A stretch of 64,000 nucleotides of DNA, from positions 1-64,000 of the forward strand of contig NZ_MRCS01000019.1 in NCBI RefSeq assembly GCF_002303925.1. The letters are read 5' to 3'. A program made the position numbers and the translations under genes. This document shows, piece after piece, positions 8,946 through 17,533 of the stretch. Within the stretch, counting starts at the first letter, position 1. The number at the start of each line of letters is the position of its first letter. The stretch is from Pseudomonas sp. ACN8. GTDB lineage: Bacteria; Pseudomonadota; Gammaproteobacteria; Pseudomonadales; Pseudomonadaceae. A model generated the notes under the pieces. The model worked only from the letters and a program-made list of their open reading frames with translations. It did not search any database and was not told the origin of the DNA.

Positions 8946-10239
8946 AACCGAGAAGTCCATACACCGCAGTGAGTTATCCACAGCCTCCAAACGTTCGGCC
9001 GAGCTGGAGGAGCTGCTGATCGATGCCGAGGCCGATGACGAACAGGTCCAGCAAACCCACCCGGTTCTGCGCCGGCCCTGGCTGTTGCTGCTGGGCCTGA
9101 TTCTGGTGGCGCTGAACCTGCGCCCGGCGTTGTCGAGCATGGCGCCGATGCTCAGCGAGGTCTCGAAGTCCCTTGGTTTGTCGGCGTCCGCGGCGGGATT
9201 GCTGACCACGTTGCCGGTGCTTTGCCTGGGCTTGTTTGCGCCGTTGGCACCCGTGCTGGCGCGGCGATTTGGTGCGGAGCGGGTGGTGCTGGGCATTCTT
9301 CTGACCCTGGCGGGCGGGATCATCCTGCGCAGTTCGTTCGGTGAGATCGGCCTGTTTGCCGGCAGTGTGCTGGCCGGTGCCAGCATCGGCGTGATCGGCG
9401 TGTTGCTACCGGGCATCGTCAAGCGCGATTTCCCGAAACAGGCCGGGACCATGACCGGTGTCTACACCATGGCCCTGTGCCTGGGCGCGGCGATGGCGGC
9501 GGGTGCGACCGTGCCGTTGAGCGAACACTTTGACAAGAATTGGGCGATGGGCCTCGGCTTCTGGGTGATTCCGGCATTGGCGGCCGCGCTGTTCTGGTTG
9601 CCGCAAGTCGGCCAGAAACACGGCGCGCACAACGTGGCCTACCGGGTTCGGGGATTGCTACGCGATCCACTGGCCTGGCAAGTGACCTTGTACATGGGCC
9701 TGCAATCGTCCCTGGCCTACATCGTATTCGGCTGGTTGCCGTCGATCCTGATCGGGCGCGGTCTGACCCCGACCCAGGCCGGGCTGGTGCTGTCGGGCTC
9801 GGTGATCGTGCAACTGGTCAGCTCCCTCGCCGCGCCATGGCTGGCGACACGCGGCAAGGATCAGCGCCTGGCGATTGTGATCGTGATGGCCTTGACCCTC
9901 GGCGGTTTGTTCGGCTGCCTGTATGCGCCAATCGATGGCTTGTGGGGCTGGGCGATTGTGCTGGGGTTGGGGCAGGGCGCCACGTTCAGCCTGGCCTTGA
10001 CCCTGATCGTGCTGCGCTCGCGGGACTCCCACGTTGCGGCAAATCTGTCGAGCATGGCCCAGGGCTTCGGTTATACCTTGGCGTCCATGGGGCCGTTCGC
10101 GGTCGGTATCGTGCATGACTGGACCGGTGGCTGGGCAGCCGTGGGCTGGATTTTCGGTGTCATTGGCCTCGGTGCGATCATCGCCGGCCTCGGAGCCGGG
10201 CGAGCGCTGTATGTGCAGGTGGTCAGCGAGAGAACTTAA
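8935..10239 (+). CDS. MFS transporter, CynX/NimT (cyanate permease-like) family
   Basis: A 434-residue inner-membrane major facilitator with about 12 hydrophobic helices. Helices begin at residue about 44, after a hydrophilic, acidic N-terminal tail (ELEELLIDAEADDEQ) that is long for the family. The NLRPALSSMAPML region in helix 1 is the family signature. CynX-type proteins move cyanate, nitroimidazoles or small organic anions; the substrate here cannot be read from sequence. The start ATG lies inside the end of the GntR gene (11-base overlap), which indicates translational coupling and shared control. A downstream start is possible because of the unusual tail. Confidence 0.85.
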   Translation: MNLETEKSIHRSELSTASKRSAELEELLIDAEADDEQVQQTHPVLRRPWLLLLGLILVALNLRPALSSMAPMLSEVSKSLGLSASAAGLLTTLPVLCLGLFAPLAPVLARRFGAERVVLGILLTLAGGIILRSSFGEIGLFAGSVLAGASIGVIGVLLPGIVKRDFPKQAGTMTGVYTMALCLGAAMAAGATVPLSEHFDKNWAMGLGFWVIPALAAALFWLPQVGQKHGAHNVAYRVRGLLRDPLAWQVTLYMGLQSSLAYIVFGWLPSILIGRGLTPTQAGLVLSGSVIVQLVSSLAAPWLATRGKDQRLAIVIVMALTLGGLFGCLYAPIDGLWGWAIVLGLGQGATFSLALTLIVLRSRDSHVAANLSSMAQGFGYTLASMGPFAVGIVHDWTGGWAAVGWIFGVIGLGAIIAGLGAGRALYVQVVSERT

Positions 10240-10252
10240 AAGCGGTCAAGCG

Positions 10253-11395
10253 CTACAAATACAGGACTTCCAGTGTCGCTGAACCATCAAGGATCACTTT
10301 GTCGGTGAGATCCAGGGTCGAAGTGGGGGCAATGACCGCCTCTACCGTTACCTTCGTGGTGAAGTTCTGGATCGGCACCGGGCCTGAGAGGCTGCCAGCA
10401 TTATGGGTAAATCCCAGAATACTTCTCTGAGCCATCGGTATCGGGTTCGAACTGGCGCGGCTCCAGGCCGCGCCGTCGGTGGTGGAATCGGTTCGGTACA
10501 GGCGGGCGAAATCGTCGGCGCTGGCATCGGTGGGGTCGACGTTCAGTGAATACAGGCCGATTTTATTGCTGCTGTTGTCCAGACCGAGGCCGTAGTAAAT
10601 CTCGCTGTTGACGGTGGCCGAGCCTGCGCGGTTGTCGTGCATGAGCAGGGCAAAGGGGGTCGGTGCATCGCAGCCAACCTGTAGTGTCAAGCCCTTGGGT
10701 GGCAGGCGAGTGCTGTTGTCGCGATCAATATCGTTTTTCGACATCCGACCGAAATCCACCCGACCGCCATTGGACAGTTTCACGTGACAGGCGGCGGGCG
10801 CAAAACGTGCACGCAGGGTTATCTCCGCGGAGCGCCCCGCGGCGACCGGCTCGAACAACCCGGAGGTTTCCCAGACAGCGGCGTCACGCAGCTGCGACAC
10901 CTGCGCCTGTGTCCAGGCTGTCAGTTGAAGTTGGGCTGACAGGTTTTGCCCTTGCACGGCGGCGCCACTGCGCACTGGAACGATGGCCTGCCCAGGTCGC
11001 CAAGGCAGGCCTGAGGCTGTGGACTGCGGTGCTTGGCCGGCAGTGGAAATCAAACCCAGGTCCACCGATTGTCCATCTAGCACCGCATCACTGATGTGCA
11101 CGGTATAGCTGCCGTGGTCGGCGAGCCGAAAGCGCTCTGCTGTCGCAGCGATGGCGCGATAGAACACACTCATGTCGGCGGGTTGCGGGCAGTTCAGGTT
11201 CAAGCTCACGCGACGCTCACCCAAGGTTTGCTCCTGGAGTTCGGGAGTGCGAATCGCCCTTTGCATCGAACCGTAATCAAGTACCGACTGGCTCAGGCTC
11301 AGCCGGCATTCATCGGCGAACGCCCGGGCATTGGGCGTGAGCCCGCCCAGCGTCAGGGTGGCGAAGGTCAGCATCAAAGGTGCGGACAGTTTCAT
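10253..11395 (-). CDS. Two-domain DUF1120 protein, likely pilus tip adhesin
   Basis: A 380-residue exported protein. Seen: a signal peptide of about 25 residues ending in ARA. The C-terminal half (from about residue 172) clearly resembles the pilin at 14872-15498: VDFGRMSKNDIDRDNS versus VDYGKISSKDLNPDTH, CDAP..F...NRAG in both, and near-identical ends IAPTS-LDLTD-DGSATL--YL. The N-terminal ~150 residues are extra. That layout (unique N-domain plus a pilin domain) is how chaperone-usher tip adhesins are built. Penultimate Tyr matches the chaperone-recognition motif of pilins. It is the last gene of the operon; its AAGGA overlaps the usher stop codon. Adhesin role is inferred; the receptor is unknown. 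Confidence 0.8.
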   Translation of the reverse strand: MKLSAPLMLTFATLTLGGLTPNARAFADECRLSLSQSVLDYGSMQRAIRTPELQEQTLGERRVSLNLNCPQPADMSVFYRAIAATAERFRLADHGSYTVHISDAVLDGQSVDLGLISTAGQAPQSTASGLPWRPGQAIVPVRSGAAVQGQNLSAQLQLTAWTQAQVSQLRDAAVWETSGLFEPVAAGRSAEITLRARFAPAACHVKLSNGGRVDFGRMSKNDIDRDNSTRLPPKGLTLQVGCDAPTPFALLMHDNRAGSATVNSEIYYGLGLDNSSNKIGLYSLNVDPTDASADDFARLYRTDSTTDGAAWSRASSNPIPMAQRSILGFTHNAGSLSGPVPIQNFTTKVTVEAVIAPTSTLDLTDKVILDGSATLEVLYL

Positions 11396-11405
11396 GCAGT
11401 CATCC

Positions 11406-13898
11406 TTATGGCGTGCGGCATTGGGCGAGGGCGGTTTCGAAGTACGCCTGGGAGTCGGCCTTGGCCGGCAGCTCGAAGTGCAACTCACACCGGCCCAGGC
11501 CAGGTGCGGTTATCCACAGGGTGGGAGTCGCCAGGACATTGGGCAGAAATACCAGCCCGCCTTCCTGTACAAGCGTGACGAACTCGCCATCGCCAGTGTT
11601 CACCGTCGCGCCACGGGGCAGCGATGCGCCGTTGTCCTGGGTGACTTTGAGCAAGGCGCGGCGAGTCTGGATGACCCCGAACTCGACCTTGTCGACGGCG
11701 CCGCGCCCGGCGGATATCACCGCCAGACCGTTGTTGATATCGAGATTGCGCGGCAGCGAGCGGGTTTCGACTTCCACCGGGTTGCGGCCATAGGCCGTCA
11801 CGTGTGGAACCACGGCTCGACCTTGCCAATCGGTCCACACCGGGCCGCTGGGGGTGGAGACTTTGATGGCGGCGGCATCGCCTACCGACAGCAACGCGAA
11901 GGTATCGCGCACGGGATAAGGCGACAGCGTCAGGCCATCGCCATGCAACACCGCCCCACCGCGTGCTCCCACCTGGTAACTGGGGCGCTCGGCATCAGTG
12001 CGGGTGTAGCTTACGTCCAGTTGGCTGTAGCGTGGCAGGATAGAAACACCGGCGGAAGACTGCACTTGTCTGTCGCGACTGTCATGCTCAACGCCGACCC
12101 GGTAACTCAAGTGATCGTTGAGTTGTTCGTTCAAACCCACACCGCTGCGATGTTCGCCGGCAGAGCTGCGAACCCAGGTTCGCCCCCGACGGTTTTCACC
12201 CAAAGGAATGCTGAGGTTCAGATAGGCACTGTCATCGATGTTCCGGGCGCCGCTGACTTGCCATTGCACCGTGGCAGAGACCGATACCCCGCCGATGAGG
12301 GTGCCCCAGGATGCCATGGCGCGGCTGCTGCTTTGTCCGTCGAAGGACGTTGAGCGGCTGAGGCTGGCGCTGAGTGCACCAGTCCCGGGAGGCGACCACG
12401 ACAGCCCCAGGTTTTGTTGATCGCGATAACGGGACCGGTTGCGCGGCGACTCGGTTTCGAGCATCGCTTGCGACAGTTCGCGATAACCGAAGGTTCGATG
12501 GGACATCCCGGCATTCATCGACCATTGCTCACCCAAGCGATGCGAAAGGTTCAAATCGGCCTGAATGCCTTTTTCGGGGTGACCGGAACTGACTTCGGAG
12601 GTTTGCAGACTTGTCTGCAGCTGCGTATCGGTCCAGGGCAGCAAGCCCACGCCTGCGGCCATTGCACGATAATCGGCGGCACCCGTGGCGCCCGTGCTGA
12701 GCATGACGTGCGGATTCAATGCCCCGCTCCAGCTCCCGCTGATCAGCCAGGGATCGTTGGTCTGTGAATCGCCGAGGTGACGTAGCTGGCCGGCAGTCAG
12801 CGAAAAGCCAGACGCCGGGAGGTCCATCCCGAGCAGAGACGCCGGGACGGTAAAGCGCTGCTCGCTGCCAGTGGTTTCCTTGACCACGACTTCGACATCG
12901 GAACGGCTGTCGAGACGCTGAACGTTGCTCAGGGAGAAGGGGCCGGCGGGCACCACGGTCGAGTGGATCAGCGACCCGTTCTGCCGAATTTCGATCCGGG
13001 CCTGGTCCTGGGCAATGCCTTCGATGGGCCTGCCTTGGCTTTCGGTCTGCAGCGCCTGCTCGGTCATCAGCTGCACGCCGGTAATCTGCGCAGTGGCCAG
13101 TACCGGGTTATAGAGGTTGATCTGACCGGCCTGAAGCACTGCTTGATGACCGGTGAAGGTTCGTTGGGCGTACGCCGCCAGGTGGCTGGTGCGGGACACA
13201 TCATTGTGCCAGGTCTGCACCTGGCGGCTGCGGACGATCCAGTCGCCGGCATTGAAACCGACTTCGGTATTGGCCGTCAGGTAGCGATTCGATTGGTCAC
13301 CGTATTGGCTGTAAAGGCTGTTGACGTCATAGTTGAGCAACCCGGCGACGCCACCGGTTTGATAACCCGAGAAGTCCCGAACCTTCGCACGCATGGCGTC
13401 CGTGGGCACGATCAATGACAGACCGAGATTGGCGGGGTCCTGTTCGATCAGTGTTTGCGGCCAAGTGCCGAGAACGTCAAAACAACGAGGGTCGTTGGTG
13501 GGAGCGGTGGGCTCGCTCAGGTTTGCCGCATCAAGCAAGGCATGGTCAAAGCACAAGTCGCCCTCATTGTTGAACGTAACGTCTACGCGTCCCTGGCGCT
13601 GACCATTAACTGTGAGTGTGATCGGATGGCGGCCGGCGGTGAATCGCGGGGCGTTCAGCAGCTGGGTCGCCAGCGCCGGATCGATACCGCGCTGGAGCAG
13701 CGTCTTCTGGTCGAACGAGGTCAGCAACGAAGCACTGCCGGGATCTTCGGCGCGGGCATCGAGCACCATCAGCGTGTTGGTCATCAGCAACACCACGCCG
13801 GTGCGCAGAGGCGGCAGTCGAGGACGAGTGTCGGCACGCCTGAAAGCAGGCATGGCTTCGCCACCACGGTATTTCAATACAGTGTTCATGGGGTTCAT
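11406..13898 (-). CDS. Fimbrial outer-membrane usher protein
   Basis: An 830-residue outer-membrane usher (PapC/FimD superfamily) that exports and assembles pilin subunits. Seen: signal sequence region ending about residue 50 (DARA), an N-terminal subunit-binding domain (LNAPRFTAGRHPITLTVNGQ) with a Cys pair (CFDHA, RCFD), the 24-strand barrel core with plug (VEVVVKETTGSEQRFTVP), and C-terminal carboxy domains from about residue 690. The N-terminal style is closer to alternate/archaic ushers than to classical FimD. The start ATG at 13898 has AGGT eight bases upstream; ATG at 13889 is an alternative. It lies between the chaperone and adhesin genes, all on the minus strand. Confidence 0.92.
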   Translation of the reverse strand: MNPMNTVLKYRGGEAMPAFRRADTRPRLPPLRTGVVLLMTNTLMVLDARAEDPGSASLLTSFDQKTLLQRGIDPALATQLLNAPRFTAGRHPITLTVNGQRQGRVDVTFNNEGDLCFDHALLDAANLSEPTAPTNDPRCFDVLGTWPQTLIEQDPANLGLSLIVPTDAMRAKVRDFSGYQTGGVAGLLNYDVNSLYSQYGDQSNRYLTANTEVGFNAGDWIVRSRQVQTWHNDVSRTSHLAAYAQRTFTGHQAVLQAGQINLYNPVLATAQITGVQLMTEQALQTESQGRPIEGIAQDQARIEIRQNGSLIHSTVVPAGPFSLSNVQRLDSRSDVEVVVKETTGSEQRFTVPASLLGMDLPASGFSLTAGQLRHLGDSQTNDPWLISGSWSGALNPHVMLSTGATGAADYRAMAAGVGLLPWTDTQLQTSLQTSEVSSGHPEKGIQADLNLSHRLGEQWSMNAGMSHRTFGYRELSQAMLETESPRNRSRYRDQQNLGLSWSPPGTGALSASLSRSTSFDGQSSSRAMASWGTLIGGVSVSATVQWQVSGARNIDDSAYLNLSIPLGENRRGRTWVRSSAGEHRSGVGLNEQLNDHLSYRVGVEHDSRDRQVQSSAGVSILPRYSQLDVSYTRTDAERPSYQVGARGGAVLHGDGLTLSPYPVRDTFALLSVGDAAAIKVSTPSGPVWTDWQGRAVVPHVTAYGRNPVEVETRSLPRNLDINNGLAVISAGRGAVDKVEFGVIQTRRALLKVTQDNGASLPRGATVNTGDGEFVTLVQEGGLVFLPNVLATPTLWITAPGLGRCELHFELPAKADSQAYFETALAQCRTP

Positions 13899-13998
13899 TT
13901 GGGTTGACCTGTGCGCTGGCCTGAACCACTACGGCATCAGGTTCGCGTTGGAACATCAGCGCCCGCTTTTCCCGGTTGGGGCTATCGGTGTTCCGGTT

Positions 13999-14715
13999 CT
14001 AAGGGGGGATCGGGGCGTCGTAGGGCGGCACTGCAAAGCCGTAGACGGTCGCCGGTTGAAAGCGTACCTGGGTGGCGGTTCTTGCTGGCACGGACACGCT
14101 GATCCGGTCACCGGGCAACAGGTAGGTTCGCGGTAGCATTGCGCGGTCCCCGGAAGGCAGCATCTGTAGTTCCTGAGCCAGGCGTACGACGTAAGGTGTC
14201 TGGTTGCTCACGGTCAGTTGGCCATCTTGCAGTGACCATCGCAGGTCGGTCCACGGTGTGCGGTTAGGCGCCAGGCCGGCCGGGTGAAGGATGACGGGCA
14301 GGTTCTGGCGCACCGTTACACCCACTCGGGCATGCCCGGCCTCGGCAACGGGCTTGCCTTGGGGGATGCCTTCAAAGATCACGCGTTTCAACCGCTGAGT
14401 GAGCAGGGGCTTTTCCGATTGCAGGATGAAGCGGATCAACTGGGTCCTGGACGGTTCAACCCGTGCCAGCGGTGGCGTCACGAACACCAGGGGCTCGGTG
14501 TCTTCTGGAATGTTTTCAAGGGTGACGTGCAGCAACGCCAGGCTGTCATCGGTATTGGTCACGGATACGGATGCCTCACCGTTGGCCTCGTTGACGATCA
14601 CCACGGAGGTGTCGGGAACCATGCCGTCGGCTTGAGCCAGCTGGGGCGGGAACCATGCAAGTGCACCGACACCGAGGGGGATCAAATGGCGTGCGAATTT
14701 TAAAAACATCGTCAT
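13999..14715 (-). CDS. Fimbrial periplasmic chaperone
   Basis: A 238-residue periplasmic chaperone of the PapD superfamily. Seen: signal peptide ending near residue 29 (AQA), two Ig-like halves, and the edge-strand region PLARVEPSRTQLIRF. It holds pilin subunits by donor-strand complementation until the usher takes them. By eye, the classical Arg in the first strand (usual TRVI) is replaced by Ser in DTSVVIV, and the classical Lys (usual RIKLFYRP) aligns with Pro in NLPVILHP, so the anchor for the subunit carboxylate appears different. The start has AAGG six bases upstream. It is the second gene of the operon, 156 bases after the pilin, with a hairpin between. Confidence 0.9.
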   Translation of the reverse strand: MTMFLKFARHLIPLGVGALAWFPPQLAQADGMVPDTSVVIVNEANGEASVSVTNTDDSLALLHVTLENIPEDTEPLVFVTPPLARVEPSRTQLIRFILQSEKPLLTQRLKRVIFEGIPQGKPVAEAGHARVGVTVRQNLPVILHPAGLAPNRTPWTDLRWSLQDGQLTVSNQTPYVVRLAQELQMLPSGDRAMLPRTYLLPGDRISVSVPARTATQVRFQPATVYGFAVPPYDAPIPP

Positions 14716-14827
14716 GACGTGCCTTATTGATGGTCACGAAAAAAGATCGCTGACATGGGCCGTACTCGGGAATCACCGATAGCGCGAAAGGCAGAAGCGA
14801 GGACTTTGGCGGGAGCCCTTCAGAGCA

Positions 14828-14857
14828 CGGGCAACGGCTGGAGTCAGCCGTTGCCCG
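14828..14857 (-). promoter_or_regulatory. Intercistronic stem-loop after the pilin gene
   Basis: CGGGCAACGGCTG and its complement form a perfect 13-bp stem with a 4-nt loop, 14 bases downstream of the pilin stop. No T-run follows on the minus strand. Such a structure after a major subunit gene usually stabilises its mRNA and reduces downstream chaperone and usher expression. Confidence 0.75.
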
Positions 14858-14871
14858 AAGACGCTATCGAA

Positions 14872-15498
14872 TTACAGGTAGGTGATTTGCAGGGTTGCCG
14901 AACCGTCGATTTTCTGTTCGTCGGTCAGCGTAAGGCCGCTGGTTGGAGCTATGGCGGTCAAGAGCAAAATGTCCACAATGACATCCTGAACATCGTGGGG
15001 CGCCGTGACGCCCGCGTTACTGCTGCCGAATGAAAGCAGGTTGTCAGGTTTCAGTGCGGAGTCATCAGGTTCAAACCAGGTTTGGCCGTTGTCCTGAGAC
15101 TGAATCGCCAACGAAGGAACATTTGCGACCGGATTCACGTAGTGCAAAAAATAACGTCCGAGCTTTTCGTTGCCGTTGATCAGGCCTAACCCGAAGGCAC
15201 CGGCAGTAGACGAGGTGCCGGCTCTGTTGTCGACGGGAACAATTGCAAACTTCACAGGTGCGTCGCAGCTCACGGTCAGTTGGACGGTTCTGTCTTGAAA
15301 CTGGGTGTGGGTGTCCGGATTCAGGTCCTTTGAAGAGATTTTTCCATAATCCACAACACCACCACCGGACAGGCTCGGTGTACAGGCAGCCGGTGTAATC
15401 ACGCCCGTGACAGTCAAGTCGGTGCTGGAGCTGCCGTAAGCGAACGAAGTCACGCTAAAGAGTAATGCAGTGCCTAGGGTCGTCAGTGTCTTGTTCAT
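14872..15498 (-). CDS. DUF1120 protein, likely major fimbrial subunit
   Basis: A 208-residue exported protein. Seen: a signal peptide (MNKTLTTLGTALLFSVTSF, cleavage near residue 23), a single pilin-like domain with a conserved Cys pair (AACTPSL and VSCDAP), and a C-terminus with penultimate Tyr (ATLQITYL) as in chaperone-usher pilins. The frame opens at 15621 but the ATG at 15498 starts the signal peptide. It is the first gene of pilin-chaperone-usher-adhesin and is divergent from a response regulator at 15881. It is larger than classical pilins (about 160 residues). Family name DUF1120 is known; the structural role is inferred from operon position and motif match with the adhesin. Confidence 0.82.
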   Translation of the reverse strand: MNKTLTTLGTALLFSVTSFAYGSSSTDLTVTGVITPAACTPSLSGGGVVDYGKISSKDLNPDTHTQFQDRTVQLTVSCDAPVKFAIVPVDNRAGTSSTAGAFGLGLINGNEKLGRYFLHYVNPVANVPSLAIQSQDNGQTWFEPDDSALKPDNLLSFGSSNAGVTAPHDVQDVIVDILLLTAIAPTSGLTLTDEQKIDGSATLQITYL

Positions 15499-15880
15499 GT
15501 ATTCACTCGTTCTTGAATAAAGGTTGTATGAGGTGGCGGTGGGTCCGGCACAACGCCGGTGCAGACAGGCTGCTCGATAGGCACAACTTAGCGAGAAGGG
15601 TGTTTGGGAGGAATGCAACAAATACGAAAAGGGGCAATTGTCTGTATGAAAGAGTGTTGCGAGAAAAAAGTATTCTTTCGGAAGACGCTCAGGAGTTAGT
15701 CCAGCTCTGTAGCCTTTCGCGCGAAACGATGTAGGTTATTTCTGTTGTTTGACAGGTAAAAAGCCCTGGCCCTTGAATACATTGAGGAGAGTAAAAACGA
15801 GGGTTTTTCAGGGTGTTGTGGAGGGTGGAGAACAACGCTATTTTCCGACTCTTCCAGCCACAAATAGGAGGTTTCCCACA
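15499..15880. other. 382-bp divergent control region of pilus operon and response regulator
   Basis: No gene. The region is more AT-rich than its surroundings, unusual for this chromosome. A TTGACA (15749-15754) is followed 18 bases on by TTGAAT (15773-15778), a candidate promoter for the regulator with a ~95-nt leader. The pilus operon must start in the left half. No certain operator was found. Confidence 0.5.
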
Positions 15881-16507
15881 GTGCGAGTCGTAATTGCTGA
15901 TGACCATTGCGTCGTTCGCATCGGTCTGCGGATGCTCATCAGTGCCAGCCGGCAATGTGAAATTGTGGGAGAGGCTGATGGTACGGACAGCCTGATGAAC
16001 CTGCTCGCAGAAACGCCCTGTGATTTGCTGATTACCGATTTTGCCATGCCAGGCGGGCAGCATGCCGATGGTCTGAAAATGCTGAGTACGATTCAACGAC
16101 GCTACCCGAAACTGCCGATCATTTTGGTGACGATGTTCAGCAGTGCGACGACGGCGAGGGCGGCATTGGCTCAAAGGGTGTCCGGAATCGTCACCAAAGA
16201 CGACTCGGCAAACGAACTGCTCCTGGCAATCAGCGCTGTGAGTAACGGACGACGCTACCTCAGTGAGCGCTTGCGCACGATGTTGGCAAATACGAGCAAC
16301 CCGTTGCGCGAGTCGCGGTTGTCGGCCAAAGAGCATGAAGTGGTCCGGATGCTGGCCAGCGGCATGACCGTCAGCGAAATCGCCAGCCACTTCAAACGTA
16401 GCGTCTCAACGATCAGCAAGCAAAAAAACATGGCCATGCTCAGGCTGGGCCTCTCTACGGATGTCGATCTTTTCTCCTATGCCCGTGACAACGGAATGTC
16501 GCTCTAG
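15881..16507 (+). CDS. Response regulator, NarL/BvgA-like (receiver plus LuxR-type HTH)
   Basis: A 208-residue cytosolic DNA-binding response regulator. Seen: acidic pair Asp7-Asp8, phospho-acceptor Asp53 in LLITDF, Thr84 and Lys106, so the receiver looks functional; then a LuxR-type HTH from about residue 145 (LSAKEHEVVRMLASGMTVSE). The frame opens at 15749, but GTG at 15881 preceded by AGGAGGT at 8 bases gives a normal receiver start, so I chose GTG. There is no histidine kinase gene beside it: it is an orphan. Being divergent from the pilus operon, it probably controls fimbriation, as BvgA/FimZ relatives do. A BvgS-like sensor lacking its kinase lies at 39498. Confidence 0.9.
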   Translation: MRVVIADDHCVVRIGLRMLISASRQCEIVGEADGTDSLMNLLAETPCDLLITDFAMPGGQHADGLKMLSTIQRRYPKLPIILVTMFSSATTARAALAQRVSGIVTKDDSANELLLAISAVSNGRRYLSERLRTMLANTSNPLRESRLSAKEHEVVRMLASGMTVSEIASHFKRSVSTISKQKNMAMLRLGLSTDVDLFSYARDNGMSL

Positions 16508-16613
16508 GCCTGTGGTAGATAGGCAGTCCCGATATTTGCGTGGCGAATGCCAATAGTGTTCAGCGCATTTACGGATTATCGTGCAGGCATTCTCGATTTT
16601 ACGGAGCTTGTGC

Positions 16614-17084
16614 ATGAGTGACGCCAACAGCGCATTGATTACCCGGTTCTATCAAGCGTTTCAGCGGCTGGATGCCGAGGCCATGAACGCCTGTTATACC
16701 GATGACGTGGTATTCAGTGATCCGGCGTTCGGTGAACTGCGTGGCCGGGATGCCGGCGACATGTGGCGGATGCTCGCCACCCGTGCCAAGGATTTCTCCC
16801 TGACATTCGACAACGTCCGCGCCGATGATCGTACCGGTAGCGCCCATTGGGTCGCGACCTATCTGTTCAGTCAGACCGGCAATACCGTGGTCAATGACAT
16901 CCAGGCACGCTTTGTCTTTCGCGATGGCAAGATCTGCGAGCATCACGACAGTTTCGACCTGTGGGCATGGTCGCGCCAGGCCCTGGGTTTCAAAGGCCTG
17001 CTGCTGGGCTGGACGCCACTTGTTCGCAACGCTGTTCGCTCACAGGCCTTGAAGGGGCTGAAGGCATTCCAGGCCAGTCGCTGA
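16614..17084 (+). CDS. NTF2-like (SnoaL-like) protein
   Basis: A 156-residue cytosolic protein with the cone-shaped NTF2-like fold: an N-terminal helix ([21 protein letters not shown]), then [17 protein letters not shown] typical of SnoaL-like polyketide-cyclase relatives, and a C-terminal extension of about 35 residues. Members bind small hydrophobic ligands or act as hydratases/isomerases; the function here is not known. The frame opens at 16581, but the ATG at 16614 follows ACGGAG and is the likely start. It stands alone before the GIY-YIG gene. Confidence 0.8.
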   Translation: MSDANSALITRFYQAFQRLDAEAMNACYTDDVVFSDPAFGELRGRDAGDMWRMLATRAKDFSLTFDNVRADDRTGSAHWVATYLFSQTGNTVVNDIQARFVFRDGKICEHHDSFDLWAWSRQALGFKGLLLGWTPLVRNAVRSQALKGLKAFQASR

Positions 17085-17124
17085 TAAGATCGCGGCTTGT
17101 TTCCCTTCAAGCCCTGATCGTTAC

Positions 17125-17445
17125 GTGACCACCCTAAGCGAAAGCCCTGTCGACGCCGACACCCCCACGAGCAAAACCTGGTTCGTCTACCTCGTTCGCG
17201 CGGCCAACGGTTCGCTCTATTGTGGGATCAGCGATGATCCCGTGCGTCGCTTCGCCAAGCATCAAAGCGGCAAGGGCGCGCGATTCTTTCTTTCCAGTCC
17301 TGCCATGGCCCTGGTCTACACCGAGCGCTGTCGCGACAAAAGCGATGCGTTGCGTCAGGAGCGGCTGATCAAAAAACTCAAGAAGAGCGCCAAGGAATGC
17401 CTGGTGGCGAGCGCAGCGAGCGCAGCCCCTGGCCTATCACTCTGA
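17125..17445 (+). CDS. GIY-YIG family nuclease, UPF0213/YhbQ-like
   Basis: A 106-residue small protein. The GIY-YIG core is visible as [16 protein letters not shown] at residues about 14-29, followed by Arg (PVRRFAKH) and a Glu further on (YTERC), which are the usual catalytic set. Members are structure-specific DNA endonucleases; the stand-alone YhbQ-type has a poorly defined role in DNA repair. It begins at a GTG (17125), 40 bases after the previous stop. Its C-terminus ends in a low-complexity Ala/Ser stretch (ASAASAAP). Confidence 0.8.
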   Translation: MTTLSESPVDADTPTSKTWFVYLVRAANGSLYCGISDDPVRRFAKHQSGKGARFFLSSPAMALVYTERCRDKSDALRQERLIKKLKKSAKECLVASAASAAPGLSL

Positions 17446-17533
17446 CTGATCAGTTCCCATCAGGCAGATCTGTAGGCTGCCAGGTGATTGCGCGCTAAGC
17501 TGCTGGCTCCTGATCCTTGCGGCGGAGCCGAGC

